Source: Microbacterium yannicii (GTDB taxonomy: Bacteria; Actinomycetota; Actinomycetes; Actinomycetales; Microbacteriaceae). From it: DNA of 64,000 nt. The notes under the pieces were generated by a model. That model worked only from the letters and a program-made list of their open reading frames with translations. It did not search any database and had not been told where the DNA came from. Where the stretch lies: NCBI RefSeq assembly GCF_024055635.1, contig NZ_JAMXMB010000042.1, forward strand, positions 1 to 64,000, written 5' to 3'. How positions within the stretch are numbered: position 1 is the stretch's first letter; the number at the start of each line of letters is the position of its first letter. Of this stretch, positions 50,732 through 59,227 are shown piece after piece. The position numbers were made by a program, and so were the translations under genes.

Positions 50732-52678
50732 ATGACGCCGGGTACGCCCGTCAGGAGCCTCGTGCTGTGGTTTCCCGACTGGCCGGTCACGGCTCTCGAG
50801 CGGGAGGCGGGTGCGGCCGCGCAGCGGCAGGGCTCGGTGCAGCCGGGTTCGGTGCGGGAGGGCTCGGGGCGGAAGGGCTCGGTGCGGGACGCGGCCGGGA
50901 AGCGGCCGGGCTCCGAGCCGGACGAGGTCGCGGGGCAGCGCGACACGATGTCCGGGGGTCCTTCGCCTGGCGCCGCGACGTCTGGCGCCTCGCCACCGAG
51001 CACGGGGCGCGGCGAGCGGACCGATGCGGGGCGTGGGGAAGCGTCCCGACCGGGGCGTGGCGAACGGTCCAAGGCGGAGCGTGGGTCGCGGCATCCGATC
51101 GCCGTCGTCGAGCGCAATCTCGTGGTGGCGTGCTCGGCGTCCGCACGCGCCGAGGGGGTGCGTCGTGGGCAGCGCCGGCGCGATGCGCAGGCGCGGTGTC
51201 CGGGGCTGATCCTGGTGAATGCGGATGCCGCACGCGATCACCGCGCGTTCGCGCCCATCGTGTCGTTGCTCGAGGAGCGCGCGCCCGGCATCCAGCTGGT
51301 GCGGCCGGGGCTGTGCGCGCTGCGCGCCCGCGGCCCGGCGCGGTACTACGGCGGCGAGACCGAGGCCGCCCGCGTGCTGCTGAGCGCGCTGCGCGAGGCC
51401 GGGGTCGACGGGGTCAGGGCGGGAATCGCCGACGGCCCGTTCACGGCCGAGCAGGCGGCGCGCGCCGGCACGAGCGCCGACGATCCGATCTTCGTCGTGC
51501 CCGCCGGCGGGGCGGCGGGGTTCCTCGCACCGCTGTCGGTCGCCGTGCTCGACGCCTCGGCGATGATCGGCACGGGTGCGGCCGGCACGAAGGAGGCGGC
51601 GGATCTCGTGGGGCTCCTCGCTCGGCTGGGTGTGCAGACGCTCGGCGGGTTCGCCGAGATGGTGCCCGACCGCGTGCGCGAGCGGTTCGGCGAGCGGGGC
51701 GTCCGGCTGCACGCCCTCGCCGCGGGGCAGGACTCGCGGCCGGTGCAGCCGCGCACGCCGCCGCCCGAGCTGCAACGCGAGGTCGCGTTCGAGCCGCCGC
51801 TCGAGATCGCCGACCAGGTGGCGTTCGCGATGCGCGTGACCGCTGACGACTTCATCGCGGGGCTGGGCGCGGTCGACCTCGTCTGCACCGAGCTGCGGGT
51901 CGAGCTCGTCGGCGACCGGGGCGAGCGCAGCGAGCGGGTGTGGCTGCATCCCGGCTCGTTCGACGCGGCCGCGGTCGTCGACCGCGTGCGGTGGCAGCTC
52001 GCCGAAGACGTCGGCGCCGATGCCTCCGGTGGGGACGGCGCGGGGCGCGGGCTCCGCAGCGGGGTCACCCTGGTGCGGATCTCGCCCGAGGCGGTGGATG
52101 CGGCATCCCATCACGCCCCGGCGCTGTTCGGGGGAGGCCCCGAAGAGCGGGTGCACCATGCGCTCTCGCGCGTGCAGGCCATGCTCGGTCACCGCGGTGT
52201 GCTGACGCCGGCGATCGGCGGTGGGCGGTGGCTGGCCGAGCGCCAGGTGCTCGTGCCATGGGGTGACCGCGACGAGCGCGACCGTGACGAGCGCGACCGG
52301 AACCAGCGCGACCGGCAGGTGACCGGCTCCGGCGGTCTCGCGGCGCAGCGCGCGCGACCGTGGCCGGGGAGCCTGCCCGACCCGCTGCCGACGACGGTGT
52401 TCGCCGATCCGGTGCCGGTCGACGTGCGCGCGCTCGGGGGCGAGCTCGTCGATGTCGACGAGCGGGGCAACGTCGCGGCCGTGCCCGCGTTCTTCATCGA
52501 GAGCGGGCGCCGGCGGGCGATCGAGGCCTGGGCGGGACCGTGGCCGGTCGTCGAACGGGGATGGGATGCCGCGCGCTCGCGTCGCGCGTACCGGTTCCAG
52601 GTCGTCGACGCCGACGGGTCGGCGTGGCTGCTGGTGTGCGACGGCGACGCCTGGACTGCGGAGGCCACCTATGACTAG
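50732..52678 (+). CDS. imuB: ImuB, non-catalytic Y-family polymerase of the mutasome
   Basis: ImuB bridges DnaE2 to the beta clamp. The 648-residue protein starts SLVLWFPDWPVTAL, the first Y-family strand, but the catalytic Asp-Glu pair is absent (the region reads CALRARGPARYYGG), as in known ImuB. Two insertions are unusual: about 95 Gly/Ser/Arg-rich residues (about 25-120) inside the first palm region and an Arg-Asp-Glu repeat (about 512-530). The DNA of both is repetitive. HhH and little-finger domains follow (TLGGFAEMVPDRVRERFGERG). Confidence 0.92.
   Translation: MTPGTPVRSLVLWFPDWPVTALEREAGAAAQRQGSVQPGSVREGSGRKGSVRDAAGKRPGSEPDEVAGQRDTMSGGPSPGAATSGASPPSTGRGERTDAGRGEASRPGRGERSKAERGSRHPIAVVERNLVVACSASARAEGVRRGQRRRDAQARCPGLILVNADAARDHRAFAPIVSLLEERAPGIQLVRPGLCALRARGPARYYGGETEAARVLLSALREAGVDGVRAGIADGPFTAEQAARAGTSADDPIFVVPAGGAAGFLAPLSVAVLDASAMIGTGAAGTKEAADLVGLLARLGVQTLGGFAEMVPDRVRERFGERGVRLHALAAGQDSRPVQPRTPPPELQREVAFEPPLEIADQVAFAMRVTADDFIAGLGAVDLVCTELRVELVGDRGERSERVWLHPGSFDAAAVVDRVRWQLAEDVGADASGGDGAGRGLRSGVTLVRISPEAVDAASHHAPALFGGGPEERVHHALSRVQAMLGHRGVLTPAIGGGRWLAERQVLVPWGDRDERDRDERDRNQRDRQVTGSGGLAAQRARPWPGSLPDPLPTTVFADPVPVDVRALGGELVDVDERGNVAAVPAFFIESGRRRAIEAWAGPWPVVERGWDAARSRRAYRFQVVDADGSAWLLVCDGDAWTAEATYD
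50806..51098 (+). repeat. Repetitive insert inside imuB
   Basis: Imperfect GGGCTCGGTGCGGGA-like repeats (50838-50895) grade into a GGGGCG-rich stretch. It is in frame and interrupts the first Y-family strand-helix unit with a Gly/Ser/Arg-rich linker. The reverse strand reads as Pro/Ser/Arg-rich, with no sign of a separate gene. Confidence 0.65.
52267..52320 (+). repeat. Short tandem repeat (about 15 bp) inside imuB
   Basis: Successive GACGAGCGCGACCG-type units encode an alternating Arg/Asp/Glu stretch (RDERDRDERDRNQRDRQ) in a surface linker of ImuB. Confidence 0.7.
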
Positions 52679-52692
52679 GGCGCCTTTCTCCC

Positions 52693-52749
52693 GGTCGTTG
52701 AGCGAGCGAGGAACGAGCGAGACGAAACGCCCCGGACCAGCGAACGACC
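52693..52749. repeat. Intergenic palindromic repeat between imuB and dnaE2
   Basis: GGTCGTT (52693-52699) and AACGACC (52743-52749) bracket a stretch with direct GAGCGAG/CGAGCGAG copies and ACGAAACGCC. From general knowledge, GGTCGTTGAGCGAGCG-type sequences recur in Microbacteriaceae genomes as REP-like elements. Here it separates two genes expected to be one operon. Confidence 0.65.
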
Positions 52750-52768
52750 AGGATCGGGGTGAGGGCTG

Positions 52769-55700
52769 ATGGGCTTCAACAACCCGGGCGTTCCGTGGTC
52801 CGAGATGGAGCGCGTGCTGAGCGGTCGCCGCAGGCCCGAGGCGCCGCCGGTCGGCGCGGACGGCGGCGACAGCCCCGCGTGGTCGCGCAAGCGTGGGCCG
52901 TATGTCGCGCCCGAGATCGAGCGTCCGGCCGACGCCATCCCGTACGCCGAGCTGCACGCGCACTCGTCGTACTCGTTCCTCGACGGCGCCTCCTCACCCG
53001 AGGAGCTCGCCGAAGAGGCCGAGCGTCTGGGCCTGCACGCTCTTGCGGTCACCGACCACGACGGCTTCTACGGCATCGTCCGCTTCGCCGAGGCCGCCGA
53101 GGAGCTGCAGCTGAAGACCGTGTTCGGCGCCGAGCTGTCGCTCGAGCTGCCGAAGCCGCAGAACGGCGAGCCCGACCCGGCCGGCGCGCATCTGCTGGTG
53201 CTCGCCCGCGGCGAGGAGGGCTACCACCGGCTGGCTGGCGCGATCACGCACGCGCAGCTGCAGGGGGCCGAGAAGGGGCGTCCGGTCTACGACCTCGACG
53301 AGCTCGCCGCGCAAGCCGCCGGAGAGTGGGTGGTGCTCACCGGCTGCCGCAAGGGCGCTGTGCGCCGCGCGCTGGCCTCTGCACCGGGGAAGGCGGGGAC
53401 GGATGCCGCAGCCCACGAACTCGACCGCCTGGTGACGCTGTTCGGGCGCGACGCCGTCCACGTCGAGCTCATCGACCACGGCAACCCGCTCGACACCCGC
53501 GACAACGACGTGCTCGCCGGGCTCGCACGGGAACGGGGGCTGCCGCTGCTGGCGACGAACAACGTGCACTACGCCGTTCCTCAGCGGCAGCTGCTCGCCG
53601 CGGCCGTCGCGGCGGTGCGCGCCAACCGCGGGCTCGACGAGCTCGACGGGTGGCTCCCGGCGCACGCCGGCGCGCACCTGCGGTCGGGCGCCGAGATGGC
53701 GGAGCGGTTCGTGAGGTTCCCGGATGCCGTGGCCCGCACCGTGACGCTCGCCGACGAGCTCGCCTTTCCGCTGCGCAAGGCCAAGCCCGCGCTGCCGAAG
53801 CAGAAGGTGCCGGAGGGGCACACGCCGATGTCGTGGCTGCGCAAGCTCGTATGGGACGCGGTGCCCCGCAAGTATCCCCACCTGACCGAGGAGAACCGGG
53901 CGCGCATCGAGAAGGAGCTCGGCGTCATCGAGCTGAAGGACTTCCCCGGCTACTTCCTGATCGTCCACGGCATCGTGCAGGAGGCGCGGCGCCGCGGCAT
54001 CCTGTGTCAAGGTCGCGGGTCCGCCGCCAACAGCGCCATCTGCTACCTGCTCGACATCACGGCGGTGGACGCGATCGGCTACGACCTGCCCTTCGAGCGG
54101 TTCCTGTCGAGCCTGCGCGAAGAGGAGCCCGACATCGACGTCGACTTCGATTCCGATCGCCGGGAGGAGATCATCCAGTGGGTCTACCAGGAGTACGGGC
54201 GCGACCGCGCGGCGCAGGTCGCGAACGTCATCCAGTACCGGCCAAAGAACGCCGTGCGCGACATGGCGAAGGCGCTGGGGCATTCGCCGGGGCAGCAGGA
54301 CGCCTGGTCGAAGCAGATCGAGGGGTGGGGCGCACTCCTGGAGACGGGCGCGGGCCCCGACATCCCCGATCAGGTGCTGGAGTTCGCATCCGAGCTGCTC
54401 AAGGCGCCGCGGCACCTCGGCATCCACTCCGGCGGCATGGTGCTCACCGAGCGGCCGGTGGGCGAGGTCGTGCCGATCGAGCACGCCCGCATGGAGAACC
54501 GCACGGTGATCCAGTGGGACAAAGACGATGCCGCCTGGATGGGGCTGGTCAAGTTCGACCTGCTGGGACTCGGGATGCTGGCGGCCCTGCAGTACTGCTT
54601 CGACATGATCCGCGCCTCGACGGGGGAGGACTGGGAGCTGTCCACCATCCCGAAGGAGGAGAAGGCGGTCTACGACATGCTGTGCCGCGCCGATTCGATC
54701 GGCGTGTTCCAGGTCGAGTCCCGTGCGCAGATGGGCCTGCTCCCGCGGCTGCAGCCGCGGCGGTTCTACGACCTCGTGATCGAGATCGCGCTCATCCGCC
54801 CCGGACCCATCCAGGGCGGTGCCGTGCACCCGTTCGTCAAACGCAAGCTCGGACAGGAGGAGGTGACCTATGCCCACCCCAAGCTCGTGCCGGTGCTCGA
54901 GCGCACGCTCGGCATCCCGGTGTTCCAGGAGCAGCTCATGCAGATGGGCATGGCCGTCGGCGGGCTCACCGGTGAGGACGCCGACCTGCTGCGACGCGCG
55001 ATGGGGTCCAAGCGCGGGGTGGAGCGCATCGACTCGCTGAAGGCGAAGCTGTACGCGGGCATGGCCGAGAACGGACTCGTGGGGGAGGAGGCCGACGCGA
55101 TCTACGCCAAGATCCAGGCGTTCGCGAACTTCGGGTTCGCCGAGTCGCACTCGCTGTCGTTCGCGCTGCTCGTCTATGCGAGCTCGTGGATCAAGCTGCA
55201 CTATCCGGCGGCATTCCTCGCCGGGCTGCTGCGCGCACAGCCGATGGGCTTCTACTCGCCGGCGACCCTCGTCAGCGATGCACGCCACCACGGCGTCGAG
55301 GTGCGCCGCCCCGACCTGCACCTGTCGGGTGCCGAGGCCGTGCTCGAGCGGGTGGACGGCGCTTCGACAAGCTCAGCGACCGGTACAGGCTCAGCGACCG
55401 GTACAGGCTCAGCGACCGGTACAGGCTCAGCGACCGGTACAGGCTCAGTGACCGGTACAGGCTCAGCGACCGGTACAGGCTCAGCGACCGGTACAGGCTC
55501 AGCGGCTGCGGCAAGCCCGGTCCCTGAGCCTGTCGAAGGGCGCACCGGCCTGGACGCCTGCCTCGAACGCGACCAGCCGCCGGTGGGCGAGTTCGACCTC
55601 GACGCCCCTGATGAGTCGGCGGCGCATCGGCGCGACAGCGGTCACGCGGTGCGGCTCGGCCTCGCCGGCATCAAGGGGATCGGTGCGACCGTCGCGCAGC

Positions 55701-56347
55701 GCATCGTCGCCGCACGCGAGGCCGGCGGCCTGTTCCGCGATCAGCGCGACCTCGTGCGGCGTACCAGCATCACGGCGGCGCAGGTCGAGGCGCTCGCCAC
55801 CGCGGGGGCGTTCGAGTGCCTCGGCCTCAGCCGCCGCGAGGCGATCTGGCTGGCGGGCTCGGCGGCGCAGGATCGCCCCGAGTTCCTGCCTGACTCCCTC
55901 ATCGCGGTGCAGCCGCCGCTGTTCGCCGATCCCACCAGCTACGAGCGCCTGGCCGCCGACCTCTGGGCCACCGGCATCTCCACCGACGACCATCCGCTGA
56001 CGCACTACCGCTCCGGGCTCGACTCTCGCGGCGTCCTGACGTCTCGTGAACTGCGCAGCCACGAGGTCGGCCGCCGCGTCGAGGTCGCCGGACTGGTGAC
56101 CCACCGGCAACGGCCGGCCACGGCATCCGGAATCACGTTCCTCAATCTCGAGGACGAACACGGCCTCGTGAACGTCGTGTGCTCGCTCGGGGTCTGGAAC
56201 AGATATCGCCGGGTCGTGCGCGACTCGCCGGCGCTCATCGCCCGCGGCATCCTGGAGCGTTCGGCCGAGGGGGTGACGAACCTCATCGCCGACCGGTTCG
56301 AAGATCTCCGGGTGGGCGTGCAGCACCGCGCGAGGGATTTCCGCTGA
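52769..56347 (+). CDS. dnaE2: Error-prone DNA polymerase DnaE2
   Basis: The catalytic member of the SOS mutasome, a C-family polymerase of 1192 residues. PHP domain AELHAHSSYSFLDGAS near residue 55, palm with catalytic aspartates in PDIDVDFDSDRR (about 453-464), then GRGSAANSAICY, PGPIQGGAVHPF, helix-hairpin-helix LGLAGIKGIG and OB fold (EVAGLVTHRQRPATASGITFLNLED). Between fingers and HhH (about 865-925) an in-frame repeat insertion encodes Ser-Ala-Thr-Gly-Thr-Gly units and ends in PVPEPVEGR. ATG 52769 follows GGGGTGAGGG. Confidence 0.95.
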   Translation: MGFNNPGVPWSEMERVLSGRRRPEAPPVGADGGDSPAWSRKRGPYVAPEIERPADAIPYAELHAHSSYSFLDGASSPEELAEEAERLGLHALAVTDHDGFYGIVRFAEAAEELQLKTVFGAELSLELPKPQNGEPDPAGAHLLVLARGEEGYHRLAGAITHAQLQGAEKGRPVYDLDELAAQAAGEWVVLTGCRKGAVRRALASAPGKAGTDAAAHELDRLVTLFGRDAVHVELIDHGNPLDTRDNDVLAGLARERGLPLLATNNVHYAVPQRQLLAAAVAAVRANRGLDELDGWLPAHAGAHLRSGAEMAERFVRFPDAVARTVTLADELAFPLRKAKPALPKQKVPEGHTPMSWLRKLVWDAVPRKYPHLTEENRARIEKELGVIELKDFPGYFLIVHGIVQEARRRGILCQGRGSAANSAICYLLDITAVDAIGYDLPFERFLSSLREEEPDIDVDFDSDRREEIIQWVYQEYGRDRAAQVANVIQYRPKNAVRDMAKALGHSPGQQDAWSKQIEGWGALLETGAGPDIPDQVLEFASELLKAPRHLGIHSGGMVLTERPVGEVVPIEHARMENRTVIQWDKDDAAWMGLVKFDLLGLGMLAALQYCFDMIRASTGEDWELSTIPKEEKAVYDMLCRADSIGVFQVESRAQMGLLPRLQPRRFYDLVIEIALIRPGPIQGGAVHPFVKRKLGQEEVTYAHPKLVPVLERTLGIPVFQEQLMQMGMAVGGLTGEDADLLRRAMGSKRGVERIDSLKAKLYAGMAENGLVGEEADAIYAKIQAFANFGFAESHSLSFALLVYASSWIKLHYPAAFLAGLLRAQPMGFYSPATLVSDARHHGVEVRRPDLHLSGAEAVLERVDGASTSSATGTGSATGTGSATGTGSATGTGSVTGTGSATGTGSATGTGSAAAASPVPEPVEGRTGLDACLERDQPPVGEFDLDAPDESAAHRRDSGHAVRLGLAGIKGIGATVAQRIVAAREAGGLFRDQRDLVRRTSITAAQVEALATAGAFECLGLSRREAIWLAGSAAQDRPEFLPDSLIAVQPPLFADPTSYERLAADLWATGISTDDHPLTHYRSGLDSRGVLTSRELRSHEVGRRVEVAGLVTHRQRPATASGITFLNLEDEHGLVNVVCSLGVWNRYRRVVRDSPALIARGILERSAEGVTNLIADRFEDLRVGVQHRARDFR
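55361..55539 (+). repeat. Palindromic element with seven 18-bp tandem units inside dnaE2
   Basis: Seven near-identical 18-bp units (GCTCAGCGACCGGTACAG, starting 55371, one with a C-to-T change) lie between inverted arms GCTTCGACAAGCTCAGCGAC (55361) and its near-complement ending at 55539 (GAGCCTGTCGAAGG). The CTTCGACAAGCTCAG arms and the encoded PVPEPVEGR are hallmarks of a dispersed Microbacterium-type repeat. Eighteen bases keep the frame open. Confidence 0.88.
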
Positions 56348-56415
56348 GACGTGTCCGGGCCAGGGTCTAGGGTGACGGATGTCGCGGCGCCGACGCCGCG
56401 GGAGAGAAGGTCGTC

Positions 56416-56844
56416 ATGGCCGGCAAGCTCGGGAACATCACGTTCTACGCCGACGATCCTCCGGCGCTCGCCCGCTTCTGGGGCGCCGTGTTCGGCTATC
56501 CCGAAGCCACGTGGGACGAACCGCTGAAACGGGAACTGCTCGGCTCGGGACTGACCGAGGCCGATCTGGCCAAGCGCGGGATGGCCGAGGACCCGGAAGG
56601 TGTGGGGCCGAGGCTGTTCTTCCACCACGCCTCCGAGGCGAAGGAGGGACGCAACCGGCTCCATCTCGACATCAGCGCCACGCCCGGCCACCAGCCGACG
56701 CATGCAGAACTCGATGCCGAGAAGGATCGACTGGTCGCGCTGGGTGCCGAGGTCGTGCGTCTGGTCGACCAGGAGTGGGGACCGTGGCCCGAGACCTATT
56801 TCCAGATGAGGGACCCCGAGGGCAACGAATTCTGCCTGCAGTAG
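56416..56844 (+). CDS. VOC family protein
   Basis: A 142-residue glyoxalase-like VOC protein: ITFYADDPPALARFWGAVFGY at the start, RLHLDI in the middle with a possible metal His, and FQMRDPEGNEFCLQ at the end. Actinobacterial relatives are uncharacterised. ATG 56416 follows GAGAGAAGG. Not part of the mutasome as far as sequence shows. Confidence 0.88.
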   Translation: MAGKLGNITFYADDPPALARFWGAVFGYPEATWDEPLKRELLGSGLTEADLAKRGMAEDPEGVGPRLFFHHASEAKEGRNRLHLDISATPGHQPTHAELDAEKDRLVALGAEVVRLVDQEWGPWPETYFQMRDPEGNEFCLQ

Positions 56845-56876
56845 CGGGCACGAACGTGCGGGTTCGTGCTCGCCCG
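56845..56876. terminator. Imperfect hairpin between convergent genes
   Basis: CGGGCACGAAC (56845-56855) pairs with GTTCGTGC and CCCG (56862-56876) around a 3-base bulge. Probably ends the VOC and/or the opposite hypothetical gene. Confidence 0.45.
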
Positions 56877-56904
56877 TCCGCAGCCTTACGTCACCTCGAC
56901 CGCG

Positions 56905-57261
56905 TCACAGCTCGCCGTCCCACGCCTGGTTCCGCTGGTCGGCGGCCCAGCTCTCCTGGTCGCGGGTGTCGACGTCGATCGCGGCCACCGGCCTCAGGCG
57001 GCGTTCGACCGCGTGCAGCCGCGCGATGGCGGTGACATCGATCAGCTCCTCGGCGTCCACCCTGGCGTCTTGCACGACGATCTGGCTCGACGGGCCGATG
57101 AGCACCGTCACCCCGGTGATCGTGCCGTCCTGCTCCCACGATGGAACTGTCACGGCCTCGGCCTCGCCGGCCTCGGCCAGCGCCCGACCGCAGCTGAGCA
57201 GTGCCGACGCGATGTCATCCCCGGTCACGAATTCGCTTCCCGCGTACGTCACTCTCTTCAC
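56905..57261 (-). CDS. Hypothetical protein
   Basis: The 118-residue product is soluble, acidic and of mixed alpha/beta character (TVPSWEQDGTITGVTVLIGPSSQIVV), with no motif I recognise. Codon usage matches neighbours and the frame is intact, so it looks genuine. GTG 57261 is the most upstream start. Short, alone between the VOC gene and the flavoprotein. Confidence 0.7.
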   Translation of the reverse strand: MKRVTYAGSEFVTGDDIASALLSCGRALAEAGEAEAVTVPSWEQDGTITGVTVLIGPSSQIVVQDARVDAEELIDVTAIARLHAVERRLRPVAAIDVDTRDQESWAADQRNQAWDGEL

Positions 57262-57399
57262 TCTGCCTTTCTACTCGCATCGCACCCAGACGCCTCTGGG
57301 GGTTGCAGCATGTCGGCGAACGGGCTACAGGTGACCGAAGGTGCCGTTGAGGCCGGGTGTATGACGAGCGAAGGCGGGCCGGTCGGTCGAGAGAGCTCC

Positions 57400-59133
57400 T
57401 TATTCGACGAGCTTGCCGGCGACCGACACCTCGCGCATGAGCGCGGCGATCTCCGCGGGGATCGGCGGGATCGACTCGCGCACGATGCCGGTGGCCGGCG
57501 ACCAGACGAGGTTCACCTGCAGGTCGGGGTCGGTCTCGGGGTAGTCGCTGCGGTTGTGGCAGCCGCGGGTCTCACGGCGCTCCAGCGCTGCCTCGAGTGT
57601 CGCGCGTGCCGCGAGCGCCGCCGACTTCAGATCGAACGCGTGGGCGAGGTCGTGGTAGCCCGCGATGTCGGGATGCACGCCGATGTCGGCCATGCGCGCC
57701 TCGATCGCGTCGAGCTCTGCGAGGCCGGTCAGGAGACCCTGCTCGTCGCGCACGACGCCGGCGTGCTCGGTCATCGTGTCGCGGATCGCGCGCTGCAGCG
57801 CCCGCACGTTCTCGGTTCCGGATGCCGCGAGCAGGTCGTCGATGTCGGCTCGAGCCGCGGCGACGGCCGATGCCGAGCGCGTCTGCGCGCCCAGAGACGC
57901 GGAGTACTCGGCGGCCGCCTGGCCGACGATGCGCCCGAACACGAGCAGCTCGATGAGCGAGTTGCCTCCCAGGCGGTTGGCGCCGTGCAGGCCGGACGAG
58001 GCCTCGCCGATGGCATAGAGGCCGGGCACGTCCGTGGCGTGGTCGGACGAGCGCACCCAGACGCCTCCCATCGAGTAGTGCGCGGTGGGCGCGATCTCGA
58101 TCGGCTCCTTCGTGATGTCGAGCATCTGCAGCTCGAGCATCGTCTGGTACACGCGGGGGAGGCGGGTCATGATCGTCTCGCGCGGCAGGTGCGAGACGTC
58201 CAACCACACGCCGCCGTTCGGTGTACCGCGGCCCTCCTTGATCTCGGTGTAGCAGGCGAGCGCGACCCGGTCGCGGGTGGAGAGCTCCAGTCGCTCCGGG
58301 TCGTAGCGGTGCATGAAGCGCTCGCCGAGACCGTTGCGGAGGATGCCGCCCTCGCCGCGTGCCGCCTCGGAGATGAGGGTGCCGGCGGCGTTCTCGGGTT
58401 CGATGATGCCGCTCGGGTGGAACTGCACCAGTTCCGGATCCCGCAGCCGGCCGCCGGCTTCGACGGCGAGGCGGAACGAGTCGCCGGTGTTCTCGTCGCG
58501 CCGCGACGACGTGCGCCGCCAGATGCGGTTGTGCCCGCCCGCGGCGAGGATCACGGCATCGGCGTGGATCAGGTAGCGGGTGCCGTCTTCGAGGTCGAAG
58601 CCGTATGCGCCGAAGACGGCGCCGTCGTCGTTGACGAGGATGCGGGTGACGTACACGGTGTCGAGGATCGGCACCTGCAGCTGCGCCGCGCGGTTGACGA
58701 GGGTGCGCTGGATCTCGAGTCCGGTGTAGTCGCCGGCGAAGGCGGTGCGGCGGTAGGTGTGCGCGCCGAAGAACCGCTGCGAGATGCGCCCGTCCTCTTC
58801 GCGGGCGAACGGCATGCCGTAGCGCTCCAGATCCTCGATGCCGCGAGCGGCGCCCGAGGTGACGATCTCGACCGTGTGCGGGTTGGCGAGCAGGTAGCTC
58901 TCCTTGAGGGTGTCGGCCGCGTGCTGCTGCCAGCTGTCGTCGGCGTCCATCGTCGCGAGGGCGGCGTTGATGCCGCCCGCGGCCAGTGACGTGTGCGCGT
59001 CCGACTTGGGACGCTTGCCGAGGGCGATCACGTCGACGCCGGATTCGGCGAGTTCGATGGCGGCGCGGAGTCCGGAACCCCCGGTACCGATCACGAGGAC
59101 GGTGGTGGACAGCTGGCGTTCTGTAATACTCAC
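57400..59133 (-). CDS. FAD-binding fumarate reductase/succinate dehydrogenase-like flavoprotein
   Basis: A 577-residue protein of the SdhA/FrdA/NadB family. FAD site VLVIGTGGSGLRAAIELAE near the start, GKRPKSDAHTSLAAGGINAA, active-site VQFHPSG and PTAHYSMGGVWV, FAD-closing LYAIGEASSGLHGANRLGGNSL, and a C-terminal helical domain with RGCHNRSDYP. No Fe-S or membrane-anchor subunit adjoins it, so it is a stand-alone oxidoreductase or partners with subunits elsewhere. GTG 59133 has GGAGGG upstream. Divergent from a LysR gene that probably controls it. Confidence 0.9.
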   Translation of the reverse strand: MSITERQLSTTVLVIGTGGSGLRAAIELAESGVDVIALGKRPKSDAHTSLAAGGINAALATMDADDSWQQHAADTLKESYLLANPHTVEIVTSGAARGIEDLERYGMPFAREEDGRISQRFFGAHTYRRTAFAGDYTGLEIQRTLVNRAAQLQVPILDTVYVTRILVNDDGAVFGAYGFDLEDGTRYLIHADAVILAAGGHNRIWRRTSSRRDENTGDSFRLAVEAGGRLRDPELVQFHPSGIIEPENAAGTLISEAARGEGGILRNGLGERFMHRYDPERLELSTRDRVALACYTEIKEGRGTPNGGVWLDVSHLPRETIMTRLPRVYQTMLELQMLDITKEPIEIAPTAHYSMGGVWVRSSDHATDVPGLYAIGEASSGLHGANRLGGNSLIELLVFGRIVGQAAAEYSASLGAQTRSASAVAAARADIDDLLAASGTENVRALQRAIRDTMTEHAGVVRDEQGLLTGLAELDAIEARMADIGVHPDIAGYHDLAHAFDLKSAALAARATLEAALERRETRGCHNRSDYPETDPDLQVNLVWSPATGIVRESIPPIPAEIAALMREVSVAGKLVE

Positions 59134-59191
59134 GCCCTCCACGGTAGGCATCGCGCGTGTATTACTCCAATGCATCTTTCTACTCGCCGCG

Positions 59192-59206
59192 ATAGCGATA
59201 CGCTAT
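59192..59206. promoter_or_regulatory. LysR-type operator (T-N11-A inverted repeat)
   Basis: ATAGCG and CGCTAT are separated by three bases; T59193 and A59205 give the T-N11-A core of LysR binding sites. It lies 22 bases before the LysR start and 59 bases before the divergent flavoprotein. Confidence 0.75.
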
Positions 59207-59227
59207 ACCCGTGAATCGGGAGCAGCA

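Noticed and set aside
55371..55510. CRISPR-like regular repeat
   Set aside because: Units of 18 bp follow directly with no unique spacers, are in frame in dnaE2, and there are no cas genes. It is a tandem repeat.
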